Source: Rugosimonospora africana | Lineage (GTDB): Bacteria; Actinomycetota; Actinomycetes; Mycobacteriales; Micromonosporaceae | DNA length: 64,000 nt | Reading direction: 5' to 3' | Assembly: GCF_016862975.1 (NCBI RefSeq) | Contig: NZ_BONZ01000080.1 | Location: forward strand, 1-64,000 | In this document: positions 53,190 through 62,645 of the stretch, in pieces | Position numbering within the stretch: the first letter of the stretch is position 1 | Layout: each line of letters starts with the position of its first letter | The notes under the pieces: generated by a model | The model's database searches: none | The model's input: only the letters and a program-made list of their open reading frames with translations | What the model was told of the DNA's origin: nothing | Translations under genes and position numbers: made by a program

Positions 53190-54341
53190 ATGACGGCAGC
53201 AACCGCGCGCAGTGCACGGAGTCTTCCACGACGTGCGGTCAAGATGATCGCAGTGCTGAGCACGGCTGTGCTCGCTGTGGTCTGCACGGCGAGGTCGGCG
53301 GCAGCCGACACCCTGCCGGCCTCACACAGCTTCGACCTGAGTGCCCAGGTCGCCAAGCAACCGGTGCTGCTCGAGAAGGAGATGCAGCACCCCTATTGGG
53401 GCGGGCCGGTCCAGGCATTCGCGTTCGACGACGTGCATCACTATCTGTTCGTCGTGCAAAACCACAACGTCTACGACACCTACACCGCTGACGGGGTCTT
53501 CCAGGCATACACCGACACGCTGGTGATCAACCGCATCCCGACGACCGGTGCCAACGCAGGACAGGTGATCGACGGCATGACCGTGCCGGACGCGGGACAC
53601 GGCTCGATCGGCGTGGTGCCCGTCGGGTCGGGGTCGCAGATCTGGTTGGAGGGTGACCCGAACGGGCCCGCTGACGGTCCGTGTGCAGGTCAGCATGTCT
53701 GCGATGCGTCCAACAACACGGAGATCTTCGGAACCGAGATCGACAGCTTCATGTACCAGCCGAACGCGATCACCACGACGACTCGGCCGGCCGGCCTCGT
53801 CGCGCATTTCGCCGGCAGCTATCACATCTCCGTTTCGTCAGATCCGGTGCACCAACGACTGGCCATTCGTTATTGGAACGCGTCGCTGAATTCGTTCCGA
53901 GTCGCGGTCTACAACTGGAACGATGTCCGTGATCCGGCGCTGCTGCGGGTGTCCATCCCGCAGACCAGCTTCGCTCAGGGCTTCGTGCTGTATGGCCAGT
54001 ACTACTACGTGCTAAACGGCAAATGCCTGCCGAGTGATGATGGCTGCACGGATTCAACGCAGCTGATCGAGATGAATCTCAACAGCGTCGGGTCATCCGG
54101 ACAAGCGACGGTGAGTCAGAGTGCTCATACAGCGGCGCTCACCACGTCTCTCGAGGGACTGAGCGGTGAGCCGGAGGGGATCGCGACCCATACCGACGCC
54201 AGCGGTAACATCGGCCTCTTCTTCGGCTTCAACTCCCGACTCGTGGCCGATCAGAACCTGCCCAAGGTCGTGAGCATCGTCTGCAAGACCGGCTGGTTGC
54301 CACATGTGGTCACGCCGCAGCCGGAAGGTTGCCCGCTCTGA
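53190..54341 (+). CDS. Secreted propeller-like protein, TagC/P68-receptor-binding-like
   Basis: A 383-aa exported protein with a signal peptide (residues 1-39; VKMIAVLSTAVLAVVCTARS then AAADT). The mature part starts HSFDLSAQVAKQPVLLEKEM and then VQAFAFDDVHHYLFVVQ, which resembles the propeller of TagC/DinC-type proteins and phage P68 receptor-binding proteins, in which (Q)xFAFD...Q recurs. Further propeller-like strands follow (LVAHFAGSYHISVSSDPVHQ; SGEPEGIATHTDASGNIGLF). Four Cys suggest two disulfides. AAGG precedes the ATG at 53190. It is 27 bp after the HAD gene and in the same operon, so a role at the wall in binding or attacking glycerophosphate polymers is plausible but unproven. Confidence 0.75.
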   Translation: MTAATARSARSLPRRAVKMIAVLSTAVLAVVCTARSAAADTLPASHSFDLSAQVAKQPVLLEKEMQHPYWGGPVQAFAFDDVHHYLFVVQNHNVYDTYTADGVFQAYTDTLVINRIPTTGANAGQVIDGMTVPDAGHGSIGVVPVGSGSQIWLEGDPNGPADGPCAGQHVCDASNNTEIFGTEIDSFMYQPNAITTTTRPAGLVAHFAGSYHISVSSDPVHQRLAIRYWNASLNSFRVAVYNWNDVRDPALLRVSIPQTSFAQGFVLYGQYYYVLNGKCLPSDDGCTDSTQLIEMNLNSVGSSGQATVSQSAHTAALTTSLEGLSGEPEGIATHTDASGNIGLFFGFNSRLVADQNLPKVVSIVCKTGWLPHVVTPQPEGCPL

Positions 54342-54422
54342 GTTTCATGGGGCTTTCGGACCCGGTCGCGCTGCCCCGCCCCCGGCCTACGAGCGCTGAA
54401 ACGAGCGCTCCACCGCAGCCGC

Positions 54423-54488
54423 CGGCCCTTGATCATCTCTGGCGTAGCCGCGAAACTTCGCGGATCTAGCAGAGATGGTCAAGGGCCG
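54423..54488. terminator. Large two-part hairpin between convergent operons
   Basis: CGGCCCTTGATCATCTCTG and CAGAGATGGTCAAGGGCCG pair over 19 bp with one mismatch, and the loop contains a second perfect stem CCGCGAA/TTCGCGG. It lies between the propeller gene and the M1 peptidase gene and probably ends transcription from both sides. Confidence 0.8.
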
Positions 54489-54498
54489 ATGCGTAGAA

Positions 54499-56298
54499 CT
54501 AGCTGCAGCTGCCGTCCGCGTTGTAGAAACCGGGACCGGCGAGTCCGGGGCCGGTGAGCTGCGGCCGGTTGGCGCCGCCACCGGGCGGGTACGAGGTGTC
54601 GAACCACTGGGTGAAGAACTCGGACAGGCGCGCCTGGCACGGCTTGCTGCGGTTGGGCAGGAAGTGGGCGAAGCCGTTCTCGAGTTGCCGCTCAGTGATG
54701 CTGCCGCCGCCGTAGTCGCGCTGGATGCGTTGCAGCGCCTTGGCGAAGTTGTCGTGGCCGAGGATTTCGCGTAGCGCGAGGTAGGCGGTGCCGGGCCGGG
54801 TGTAGGTAGGGCTGTTCGAGAACAACGAAGCAGGCGTCGGATCTGACGGTGCGCCCACCCAGAGCGCCCGGGTAGTTGTGTAGTTCGCGTTGAACTGGTT
54901 GACCAGGCTCTGATCGAACGCGGCGTCGCCTGCCGGCGTGCCGGGCCCGCCGGCAGCGGTCTGCGCGGTGCGCGCGTTGAGCAGGTACTGGCCCAGGGTG
55001 GCCATGCCTTCCTTGAAGAACGTCAGGTTCCAGTTGCCTTCGGAGACGTTGTCACCCCACCACTGGTGCATGTTCTCGTGGTAGAACGTGCCCAGTCCGA
55101 TCCGGCCGCCCTGGAAGGTGATCATCGTCTGCATCTCCTCCTCGAAGCTCGCGGAGGGGATGCCGACCAGGACGCCGTCGGAGGTGAACGGGAACGGCCC
55201 GTTGAACTGTGCCTGGAAATCGGTGATGTCCTGCTGCTGGTCCATGATCGCAAGGTTGGTCTGCTTCTGCGCGGCGGGAATCGAGCTGCCCTGGGCCTCG
55301 TAGTAGAGGATCCCGTCGTCGCCCCTGCGCGAGGTCAGGTCGTAGTCGCCGACGCTATTCTCGACCAGGTAGCACGCGATCGTCGCGGCCGAGTGCCAAT
55401 GGAACGTGGTCGAGCCGCCCGGGAAGTTCTTGTCCGGCGCGTTGCCGACGGTCGAGAGCAGCACTCCGTTGGCGATTGCCGTCTTGCCGGCATTGACCGT
55501 GTCGTAGAAGTCGTACGTGGGCTTTGCGCTCGGGTGGTTGTTCAGCGGCATCCAGTCCTCGGTGCCGAGCGGCTCGGTGGTCACGAAACTGCCGTCACCG
55601 GGCGGGTTGTCGGAGCGGAACCAGCCGTCGGTGGTGCCGTCGCCGTCGGTGTGCACGCCGGGTCGTCCCGTGTAATACACGGTGACCTGAAACGTCTCGC
55701 TGGGATGGATGTAGTGGGCGGGCGTGATCACCAGCTTGTTCGCCGGGCACGGCTCGCCGTTCTGGGCGTTGACGTCGTCGCCGGTGACCTGTGGAGCACA
55801 CGCCGGCGGCAGCGGGTTGTTGTCCGGCCCGCCGACGGGGTTCACCTGTGATGCCTGGTGGGCGAGTGGGTTCGGATCGTTCTGGCCGTTCGGGTCGCCC
55901 GGGTAGGTGGGCTGCACAAACCGGAACGAGGCCGGTTTCCCGTTGACGGTGATCGCCTGGATCGTCATGTCCGGGCCACCGTTGGCGTCCACGCCGTGGC
56001 GCTCGAAGTCGAGGCTGAAGTCGGTCAGGCACTGCGTGGCCCGGTCGGTGAGCACGACGTGGTTGCCAGGCAGGAACTGGTTCGACGGGGCGTCGTAGAT
56101 CATGTGCACGTCGGTGTGCAGGCTCGTGTAGCCGCCGTTGCCGGTTTCGGGATAAACGTGGTCGCCGTAGTGCGAAAGCGTACGCAGGCCGGAGCCGCAG
56201 TGCCCCGGGGCGCCGGGCGGCGCGGCCGCCGCGGCGCCGGCGGGGGCCGCGACGGCCGCGACGAGTAATGCCGACGCGGCGGCGAGTCGACGAATCAT
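54499..56298 (-). CDS. Secreted M1-family aminopeptidase-like protein
   Basis: A 599-aa exported gluzincin. AGGAGG before the ATG at 56298 sets the start and a Sec signal follows (MIRRLAAASALLVAAVAAPA). The zinc site FYHENMHQWWG (HExxH) lies near residue 408, and the third ligand Glu follows in LTFFKEGMATLGQY. The exopeptidase GAMEN-type strand is replaced by SASFEEEMQTM. The C-terminus has the usual Tyr of M1 enzymes (YTRPGTAYLALREILG). The N-terminal half is a beta-rich M1 domain with an insertion holding Pro/Asn-rich repeats. It follows the M14-like gene by 40 bp and is probably co-transcribed. Confidence 0.9.
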   Translation of the reverse strand: MIRRLAAASALLVAAVAAPAGAAAAAPPGAPGHCGSGLRTLSHYGDHVYPETGNGGYTSLHTDVHMIYDAPSNQFLPGNHVVLTDRATQCLTDFSLDFERHGVDANGGPDMTIQAITVNGKPASFRFVQPTYPGDPNGQNDPNPLAHQASQVNPVGGPDNNPLPPACAPQVTGDDVNAQNGEPCPANKLVITPAHYIHPSETFQVTVYYTGRPGVHTDGDGTTDGWFRSDNPPGDGSFVTTEPLGTEDWMPLNNHPSAKPTYDFYDTVNAGKTAIANGVLLSTVGNAPDKNFPGGSTTFHWHSAATIACYLVENSVGDYDLTSRRGDDGILYYEAQGSSIPAAQKQTNLAIMDQQQDITDFQAQFNGPFPFTSDGVLVGIPSASFEEEMQTMITFQGGRIGLGTFYHENMHQWWGDNVSEGNWNLTFFKEGMATLGQYLLNARTAQTAAGGPGTPAGDAAFDQSLVNQFNANYTTTRALWVGAPSDPTPASLFSNSPTYTRPGTAYLALREILGHDNFAKALQRIQRDYGGGSITERQLENGFAHFLPNRSKPCQARLSEFFTQWFDTSYPPGGGANRPQLTGPGLAGPGFYNADGSCS

Positions 56299-56338
56299 GA
56301 CGTCCTCCTGTATCCCGGCGGGTTCTTCGCGCGAGCGC

Positions 56339-59300
56339 TCATTGTTGCGGCCGATCACGGTCGGTGGGCAGGTCGGGACGGCCGCCGCTTGGGTGCACCG
56401 GACGGTTGGCGACCTGCGGCAACGCTGCGGCGCTGACCGGCGCGGCGGTGTCGCTCGGGTAGAGCAGCGCGTTCAGCACCAGCCGCTCGCCCTGCACCGT
56501 CCAGGACCGGTACCACGGGTCGAAGCCCAGCATGATCGCGTGCCCGGCGCCGAAGGGCTGGTCGATGACGGCCGGACGTCCCGGCAGGTTGGCGTTGGCG
56601 TTGACCTCGTAGCCGTAGCAGTTGCCGAACCCGGCCGGGCCGCCGCAGTCGCCAGCGGGGCCGAACGTGGCTACTGCCGTCGCCTGCGGGATGCCGCCAC
56701 CGTCTCCACCGAGCGTCGTGGGATCGAAGTTCGGGTCGCCGTTGGACGAGCGGAAGATCCAGCCGCCGGCGTCCATACCCCAACCGGCCGGGTCAGCCGT
56801 GTTCCAGGTCGCGTCGAACGTCGAGCCCGGCGTAGTGATACCGCTGATCGTGTTCGTGTTCACCGTGGTCAGGCCGGCGTTGCGTGCGCTCGTCACGCCG
56901 CCCGTGCTGGTGCCCACGAACGTTCCACCCGCATTGACGAACGCCTGCAGAGCCTGCGCCGGCGTTCCCGCTGTCCCGACCGGCGTGGTTGCCGAGATCG
57001 CCGAGTTCGGATCGACGAGCACCGTGTAGCCGCCGCTTTGCAGTACGCCGTTGGCGAGGTCGGTCGAGGTCAGCTGGCCGATCTGCGATGTCGGGATGCC
57101 CTCGCGCTGGGTGAGGTCGAACATCGCCTCGCAATAGTTGGTGGACCGGCAGTATCCGTCGTCGGTGCCGGGGAACGCCGGGTTGGTGGGGACCGTCGTG
57201 CCGCCGGTGTAGATCGCGATCTTCGGCAGCGTGACGGCGCGGTGCGCGACCGGGTAGCCGGAAAGGCCCGACACCGGCGTCTGCCAGTGAGCCGCGTCGT
57301 CGGCGAGCACGGCCAGCGGCACTCCCGACACGAGCGCCGCGCCGGTGTCGAAGTGCATGCCGTTCGCGTCGAACGCCGTGGTCGCCCGCGACACCGAAGC
57401 GCCCTGCCCGAGCAGTTGGTTCACCATCGCCAGGGCCGCGGCCGAGTCGGTGTTGAACGCGTACACCGACTGCTTCCTCGACGGTGTCGTGCCGAGCTTC
57501 ACGTCGTCGATCGGTTGCAGCTTGGCGTTGTTCGGCAGCGGCTGGGTGAGGAAGCCGTCGCCGGCGAAGCCGCGCAGCAGTGAATACGACCACGTCACGA
57601 CGTCGTAGTTGTAGTTGAACGGGAGGTACGGGTTCTCGCCGAGCACAGCCTGGATCCAGTGCTTGGTGCCCTGATCGAGCGGGATGTACAGCGTGCCTTT
57701 CGGTAGCGTCACCGTGCTCGTACGCACCGGCGACTGTCCGGACGGCGTGTCGACGGCGAAGTCGCCGAACCGGTGCGCACTCGACACGGTTACGTCGTGG
57801 CCGAGCTGGTACACGTGTACTCCGACGGCCTGCAACTCGCCGATCGTTTCGGCGACGTCACCGGTGTGCTTGCCGGGCAGGTAGTAGTAGCCGCACACGT
57901 TGGTGTTCGGTTCCTGGCTGATGGCGCTCTGCCCGATCTCGTACTGGTCGACGACCGGCGGGCTGACCTGGGTGTTCTGCTGCACGGTGCAGTTCTCGCC
58001 CTGGTCGACGGCCTCTGGCCACTGTTTGATCCAAGCGGTCTGCAGCGCGTCCTTGTTGTCGGCGGTGACATTTACCGTCGTGTCTATCGCGAGGTAGTGG
58101 TCGTAGACCTGCTTGCCGTAGCTCTCGTCGTTGCCTTTTTCGTAGGTCATGCCGGCGCCGCCCTGCAGCAGCGAGGGCACGGTGTCGCCGTACTCGGGCA
58201 CGAACATGTCGTACCTGTTGTAGTTGCGGTACTGACCGGTCTGGTCGTTGAACGCGTTCTGGATCGCCGGGCCGATCACGTTCTGGATCGCGTCGAGCGC
58301 CGAATGTGCGATCTCGTGGTGCGCCGCGTCCTGGTCGGGCGGGAAGAAGTAGCCGGACGACTGCTGGTGCGCGTCGATGAAGAACAGCCCGGGGTACTTG
58401 GTGATCGCGCTGATCAGGCCCGCGTTCTCCGGCTGGTGGAACGTGCCACGGTCGCGGTTCGGGTCGAACGACCACGCGGTGGTGCGGTTGTTGTGGTCGC
58501 GGTCGTCGGGTGCGGTGACCGGCTGGATGAACGTGTCCAGGCTGGCCAGGCGCGAGGTGTTGTCGCAGTCGGTGCGGGCGGCCAGTTCGTACAGTTCCTT
58601 GACGGACGCCTCGCCGCCGGCCACCTCGCTGCCGTGCGGGGTGCCGGTGATCCACGCGAACGCCGGCCGCTGGGCAACCTGTGCCAGCGCCTGCTTCGGC
58701 GACGTGGTGCCGTCGATGACGCCGCGCCAGAACGCCTGGTCGTTGCGCCCGGCGTCAAGGTTGGCGATGTTGTTCGGCGTACCGATCACGACGTAGTAGA
58801 AGGGCACGCCGAGCACGCTCGTGCCTTCCTGGACCATCTTGGCCGCAACCCGGCGGCTACCGTGCTTGTTGACGGCGTCGACGACGGCGCGCATGTACGC
58901 GGTGAGCTGTGCGGTCTTCTTCGCCGAGGGGTTCGTGCCGGAGCCGCCGCCACCCGTGACGCCGCTGCCCAGCGTCGTGCCGAAGAACTCGTCGTAGCTG
59001 GGAATGGTCGGGTCGAGCTGCACGGTGCTGCTGCACGATCCGGCGGCGCTCGGCTTTCCCGGGGCGTTCGCGATGGGGTACTCGCCGCCGGCCGAGTCGG
59101 ACTGGTCGCTTGCGCGGTAAGGGCAGAATGTCACCGCGTCGGAGTCCGACACTCCGGCCGGGCAGGCGCTGCTCGCGACCCGGTTGCCGTTGACGGGATT
59201 CTCCGGTACCGGCGGGTTGATCGTGCTCGGCGTGACGATGTCCGGCCACACGGCCGGTCCCGGCGTCGGCAGGCTCACCGTGCCGGTGCGCAGTCCCCAC

Positions 59301-60418
59301 CAGTTGTCCTGGGCGCGCACGGGGGTCGCGGAGTTGGCAGTGGTGCCGTCGGCGGTGGTGTTCAGCACGCCGAACGCGTTGTCGGTGATGTTGCTGCGGG
59401 TGATGCTCGACGCGGCAGCACCGACGAGGCGCACACCCGCGGCAAGGCGCAGATTCTGGTTGTTCTCGGAGTGGTCGCCGAGCGGGTACGGGTCCTTGTC
59501 GGGCGTCGGCGCGTAGACGCTCTGGATCGGTGCCCCTTCACCGTTGACGAGGTTGGACGACACGGTGTCGCTGACCATCTGCACGGCCGCGCCGCCGCTC
59601 ACCCGCACGCCGTCCTGCCCGAACAAGGGGCCGGTAGCGAGCGGCAGCGGTGGCGGGATCGGAGCGCTGCCGCCCGACGCCTGGCAGTCGCCGTCGATGA
59701 CGATCGGGCCGCCCGCCGTCGGGTCGTTGTAGTTCTGGCACAGGTTGCGCCCGGCGATCTGGTCGTTCGTCAGCACGGCTGTATTCCCAGAGCCGTCGAT
59801 CACGACGCCGGCCGCGTTGTAGTGGTCGACACGGGTGTGGTCGATCGTCAGCGCATGTGATCCACCGACGTGGGCGATGCCGAATCCGAACTTGTTGCTG
59901 CGGAACCCACCCGGCACGGTGTATCCGGTCGCGCTCTCGTCGACGTCGACGCCCGTGACGCGCGAACGGGTTATCGAGCCCTGCGCGTTCACGTAGGCGA
60001 CGCCGGCTGTCGCGTTGGCTCCGTTGGCGTCGACGGTGACGCCGATGATGGCGACGTTCGCGCCGACCACGGCAACGACAACACCCTTGCCGCTACGGAT
60101 GTCCGGGCTGCTCTCGGCGAGCTGGGCGCCCTTCCGCGCCTCGATGTGCACCTGGTCGGCGCCGGCTCCGGAGATGGTCAGGTTCTTTCTGATCGTCAGG
60201 GCGTTGCTTCCCCGCGCGCCGTTGCCCTCGACGTAGGTGCCGGCGCAGATCTGCACCGTGTCGCCGGGGTGAGCCGCGTCTACCGCGGACTGGATGGTGC
60301 GGAACGGTCCGTTCGAACAGACCCTGAGGGTGGTTGCTCGCCCTGCGGCATGCCCGGCGGACGCGAAACCCGCGACCGCCAATACCGCGATGGACAGGAT
60401 GCCTAGCTGCCTTCTCAT
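56339..60418 (-). CDS. Secreted M14 carboxypeptidase-like protein with N-terminal beta-helix
   Basis: A 1359-aa exported protein. The ATG at 60418 precedes the signal MRRQLGILSIAVLAVAGFAS. Residues ~30-400 form a pectin-lyase-like beta-helix (GPFRTIQSAVDAAHPGDTVQ; GVTVDANGANATAGVAYVNA; SSITRSNITDNAFGVLN). The M14 domain follows: zinc ligands in TGTPHGSEVAGGEAS (HxxE), substrate-binding Asn-Arg in DPNRDRGTF, the third zinc His in FIDAHQQSSGYFFPP, and catalytic Glu in GGAGMTYEKG. The C-terminal ~400 residues resemble a glutamine-amidotransferase-like domain (GYTVLVDPNSAIS; LQAFVNAGGTFVGTSTGG). Fusion of a beta-helix to a zinc carboxypeptidase is unusual. All catalytic residues are present. Confidence 0.87.
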   Translation of the reverse strand: MRRQLGILSIAVLAVAGFASAGHAAGRATTLRVCSNGPFRTIQSAVDAAHPGDTVQICAGTYVEGNGARGSNALTIRKNLTISGAGADQVHIEARKGAQLAESSPDIRSGKGVVVAVVGANVAIIGVTVDANGANATAGVAYVNAQGSITRSRVTGVDVDESATGYTVPGGFRSNKFGFGIAHVGGSHALTIDHTRVDHYNAAGVVIDGSGNTAVLTNDQIAGRNLCQNYNDPTAGGPIVIDGDCQASGGSAPIPPPLPLATGPLFGQDGVRVSGGAAVQMVSDTVSSNLVNGEGAPIQSVYAPTPDKDPYPLGDHSENNQNLRLAAGVRLVGAAASSITRSNITDNAFGVLNTTADGTTANSATPVRAQDNWWGLRTGTVSLPTPGPAVWPDIVTPSTINPPVPENPVNGNRVASSACPAGVSDSDAVTFCPYRASDQSDSAGGEYPIANAPGKPSAAGSCSSTVQLDPTIPSYDEFFGTTLGSGVTGGGGSGTNPSAKKTAQLTAYMRAVVDAVNKHGSRRVAAKMVQEGTSVLGVPFYYVVIGTPNNIANLDAGRNDQAFWRGVIDGTTSPKQALAQVAQRPAFAWITGTPHGSEVAGGEASVKELYELAARTDCDNTSRLASLDTFIQPVTAPDDRDHNNRTTAWSFDPNRDRGTFHQPENAGLISAITKYPGLFFIDAHQQSSGYFFPPDQDAAHHEIAHSALDAIQNVIGPAIQNAFNDQTGQYRNYNRYDMFVPEYGDTVPSLLQGGAGMTYEKGNDESYGKQVYDHYLAIDTTVNVTADNKDALQTAWIKQWPEAVDQGENCTVQQNTQVSPPVVDQYEIGQSAISQEPNTNVCGYYYLPGKHTGDVAETIGELQAVGVHVYQLGHDVTVSSAHRFGDFAVDTPSGQSPVRTSTVTLPKGTLYIPLDQGTKHWIQAVLGENPYLPFNYNYDVVTWSYSLLRGFAGDGFLTQPLPNNAKLQPIDDVKLGTTPSRKQSVYAFNTDSAAALAMVNQLLGQGASVSRATTAFDANGMHFDTGAALVSGVPLAVLADDAAHWQTPVSGLSGYPVAHRAVTLPKIAIYTGGTTVPTNPAFPGTDDGYCRSTNYCEAMFDLTQREGIPTSQIGQLTSTDLANGVLQSGGYTVLVDPNSAISATTPVGTAGTPAQALQAFVNAGGTFVGTSTGGVTSARNAGLTTVNTNTISGITTPGSTFDATWNTADPAGWGMDAGGWIFRSSNGDPNFDPTTLGGDGGGIPQATAVATFGPAGDCGGPAGFGNCYGYEVNANANLPGRPAVIDQPFGAGHAIMLGFDPWYRSWTVQGERLVLNALLYPSDTAAPVSAAALPQVANRPVHPSGGRPDLPTDRDRPQQ

Positions 60419-60502
60419 CGTCGCCCCCGGGTAGGCCGGCAGAGTACGGAGCACCAGCACGTTATCGTCCTGCGGCTGGCCTCCACAAGATCGGCACTTC
60501 CG

Positions 60503-60865
60503 TCAATGCGCGGAAAGACCGCCGTCGACGAACAACATCTGTCCAGTGATGTATAGGATGTATCCGGACGCGGGGCCTGCCAGTAGGATCGCGACGCCAG
60601 CGAGGTCGTCGGCCAGCCCGTTGCGTCCAACCATCGTGCGTGCCGCCAGGTCGGCCACGCGCAGCGGGTCGGAGGAGAGCCGGGAGTTCAACGGCGTCAT
60701 CACGAAGCCGGGCACGAGCGTGTTGCCGGATGACTCGGTATCGAGACCACTCTTCGGCCTGTGAACGGGCCAGCGATTCCAGTGCGCCCTGGGAGACGCC
60801 GTAGGCGCCGCTCTGCACGAACGCGCGGTGCGCCTGCTGTGAGCTGATGTGCAATGTTCTGTCCA
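60503..60865 (-). pseudogene. 3' relic of a short-chain dehydrogenase
   Basis: Two frames of the minus strand make the last half of an SDR. HISSQQAHRAFVQSGAYGVS and QGALESLARSQAEEW contain the active-site Tyr, but Lys is replaced by Gln (YGVSQ). After a frameshift near 60740 come NTLVPGFVMTPLNSRLSSDP, then GLADDLAGVAILLAG and ITGQMLFVDGGLSAH. The nucleotide-binding N-terminus is absent beyond about 60865. Dead on three counts: truncation, frameshift and loss of the catalytic Lys. Confidence 0.78.
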
Positions 60866-61085
60866 GACGGAGGCCGCGCCGAAATACGCCCCTCGGAGAA
60901 CCGGCCAGCCATACGACCGTGCGCAGGACGAAGCCCGCGACCTGGCCGGAACATGTCCCGACCATCGGGTGTCGGATCGGGACGTTTCCCGATCCGGGAA
61001 GGGGACGGGTTGTTCCGCGTCCCGTCGAGTGCGGTGCTTGGTCCGGCACGCGTTGGTACGTCCAGGGTGCCGGTACGGTGTGCCG

Positions 61086-62279
61086 ATGGAAACCCTGGCA
61101 CAGGTCCGCTCCCCGGCCACGCTCGAGCGGCTGCTCTGCCACCCCAAGCTGCCGTTGATAGCCGGTTGGGACACCGAACGCCCAGCGATTCGGATCTGGG
61201 AGTACACGATCGGGCAGCTGCGCGAGGTCGGCACTGTCGGTGCGGATTCGGCTGTCTATGACACCATCGGCTATGACCGGTTCGCGCGGACGCCCTCCGC
61301 CGCCTGGCATCCGGATAGGCCACAGCTCGTGGTAGCGGACCGCGGCAGCACGGCCTGCTGGACCGCGACCGGCACCTCTAGGCTCGACGGCGTTCCACCG
61401 AGCGAGTACCACCGGGACGTGGCGTTCAGCCCAGATGGCCGGACACTCTGGTTGTCGCCCGCCGGCGGAGAGGAAGGTTGGGAGTCCTCCATCACCCTCG
61501 ACCTCGCCTCCGGCGCAACCGCCACTGGTCCGCGCTGGGACACCGGAGTCGAGGCGTATCCGGGGGGCGGCCTCTTGGCCACACTTCAGAGCGATCAGGG
61601 TGCCACGCTGGTGCTCTTCTCTCGAGACACCGGGCCGGTGCTGCGGCCAGTGCGCCGTGTGTTGGTCCTCGACTGCGATGGCTACGAGACTCCGATCTTC
61701 AGCCCGGACGGGCGGCACTTCGCGGTGCGGGGCAACGCCTACGACAACTCGCTGGAGGTGTTCGAGTTTCCCTCGCTGCGCCGTGTGCTCGGTCTGACAC
61801 TCGGGGAGCCGAGTCCGGGGTACCCGTACCCGCAGGAGTGGCTGGACAGAATGCATGCCTGGTCGCGCCACAACGTGGCGTTCGGGCCGTTGCCGGGGGT
61901 TCTCTGGATCGGGACGCCGGAGGGCGTCGTCATCGAGTTCGACATCGATGGGAAACAGGCAACCGAACATGAGGTGCTGCCCGGGTCGGCGGTGACCGCA
62001 CTGGCCGCAGTCGCTGCTGGTGATCTGATCGTTGCCGGCCGGGATGGCACGCTTCTGGTCCTGTCGGTGGGACGGACCGACCGAGCCGAGTCGTCGAAGA
62101 CCGCGGTGACCGAGTTCCTCGCCGGCACTTCTGAGGCTTCGCTCGTCGACATGGACCAACTCGACCTCACCGACGGAACCCGGACCTGGCGGCCAGGCGA
62201 TCTGGAAACGATCACCGAAGCCTCTGAGAGCGACCCGTCCTGGCTGAAGATCCAGGCCGCCATAAACACGCTTACCTAG
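61086..62279 (+). CDS. Beta-propeller (WD40/PD40-like) protein of unknown function
   Basis: A 397-aa cytoplasmic protein with repeated propeller-type strands: PSAAWHPDRPQLVVADRGST, RDVAFSPDGRTLWLSPAGGE, ETPIFSPDGRHFAVRGNAYD and GVVIEFDIDGKQATEHEV. No catalytic motif or signal peptide is visible. The frame is open from 60849, but upstream codons read as shadow of the SDR relic, and the ATG at 61086 begins the first blade. Protein binding is the likely role. It has no obvious partner nearby. Confidence 0.78.
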   Translation: METLAQVRSPATLERLLCHPKLPLIAGWDTERPAIRIWEYTIGQLREVGTVGADSAVYDTIGYDRFARTPSAAWHPDRPQLVVADRGSTACWTATGTSRLDGVPPSEYHRDVAFSPDGRTLWLSPAGGEEGWESSITLDLASGATATGPRWDTGVEAYPGGGLLATLQSDQGATLVLFSRDTGPVLRPVRRVLVLDCDGYETPIFSPDGRHFAVRGNAYDNSLEVFEFPSLRRVLGLTLGEPSPGYPYPQEWLDRMHAWSRHNVAFGPLPGVLWIGTPEGVVIEFDIDGKQATEHEVLPGSAVTALAAVAAGDLIVAGRDGTLLVLSVGRTDRAESSKTAVTEFLAGTSEASLVDMDQLDLTDGTRTWRPGDLETITEASESDPSWLKIQAAINTLT

Positions 62280-62645
62280 CCTCGACACGGGGCGTTGAAA
62301 CCGACTGCGCGACCGGTGCGCATCGCTGCTTGGCCGGGCAAGGGTCTATCGACGTCACGTACGGCCGCCGCTGATCTCGGCACGAGCGCGCGCCGGGCGA
62401 CCCATCCTTCACCGGGTGCTCCAAGCCGCGCGCGTCACGACAGTTGAGGATGCTAAGCCGATGGGTGATGCTCACCGAATGGTAGTTGGTGGCGACGGTG
62501 TGCGGTGACGCCGCAGCACAGTGACGTCTGGTCCCCGCAACGTCCGCTCATCGGCATGACCACGCGACTCGCGGCAAATGAGGGCGACGGAGGAGCGGTC
62601 GGCCGCTACCCTTCATCGACGATGGCGCTCGAAGGACCACCGCTC
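62280..62645. other. Gene-free stretch
   Basis: About 365 bases between the propeller gene and the next small gene; I see no supportable gene or strong hairpin. The promoter for the gene at 62646 probably lies at its right end. Confidence 0.4.

Noticed and set aside
57773-59860. 695-codon plus-strand frame opposite the M14 gene
   Set aside because: Antisense shadow; the minus-strand gene has signal peptide and complete catalytic motifs.
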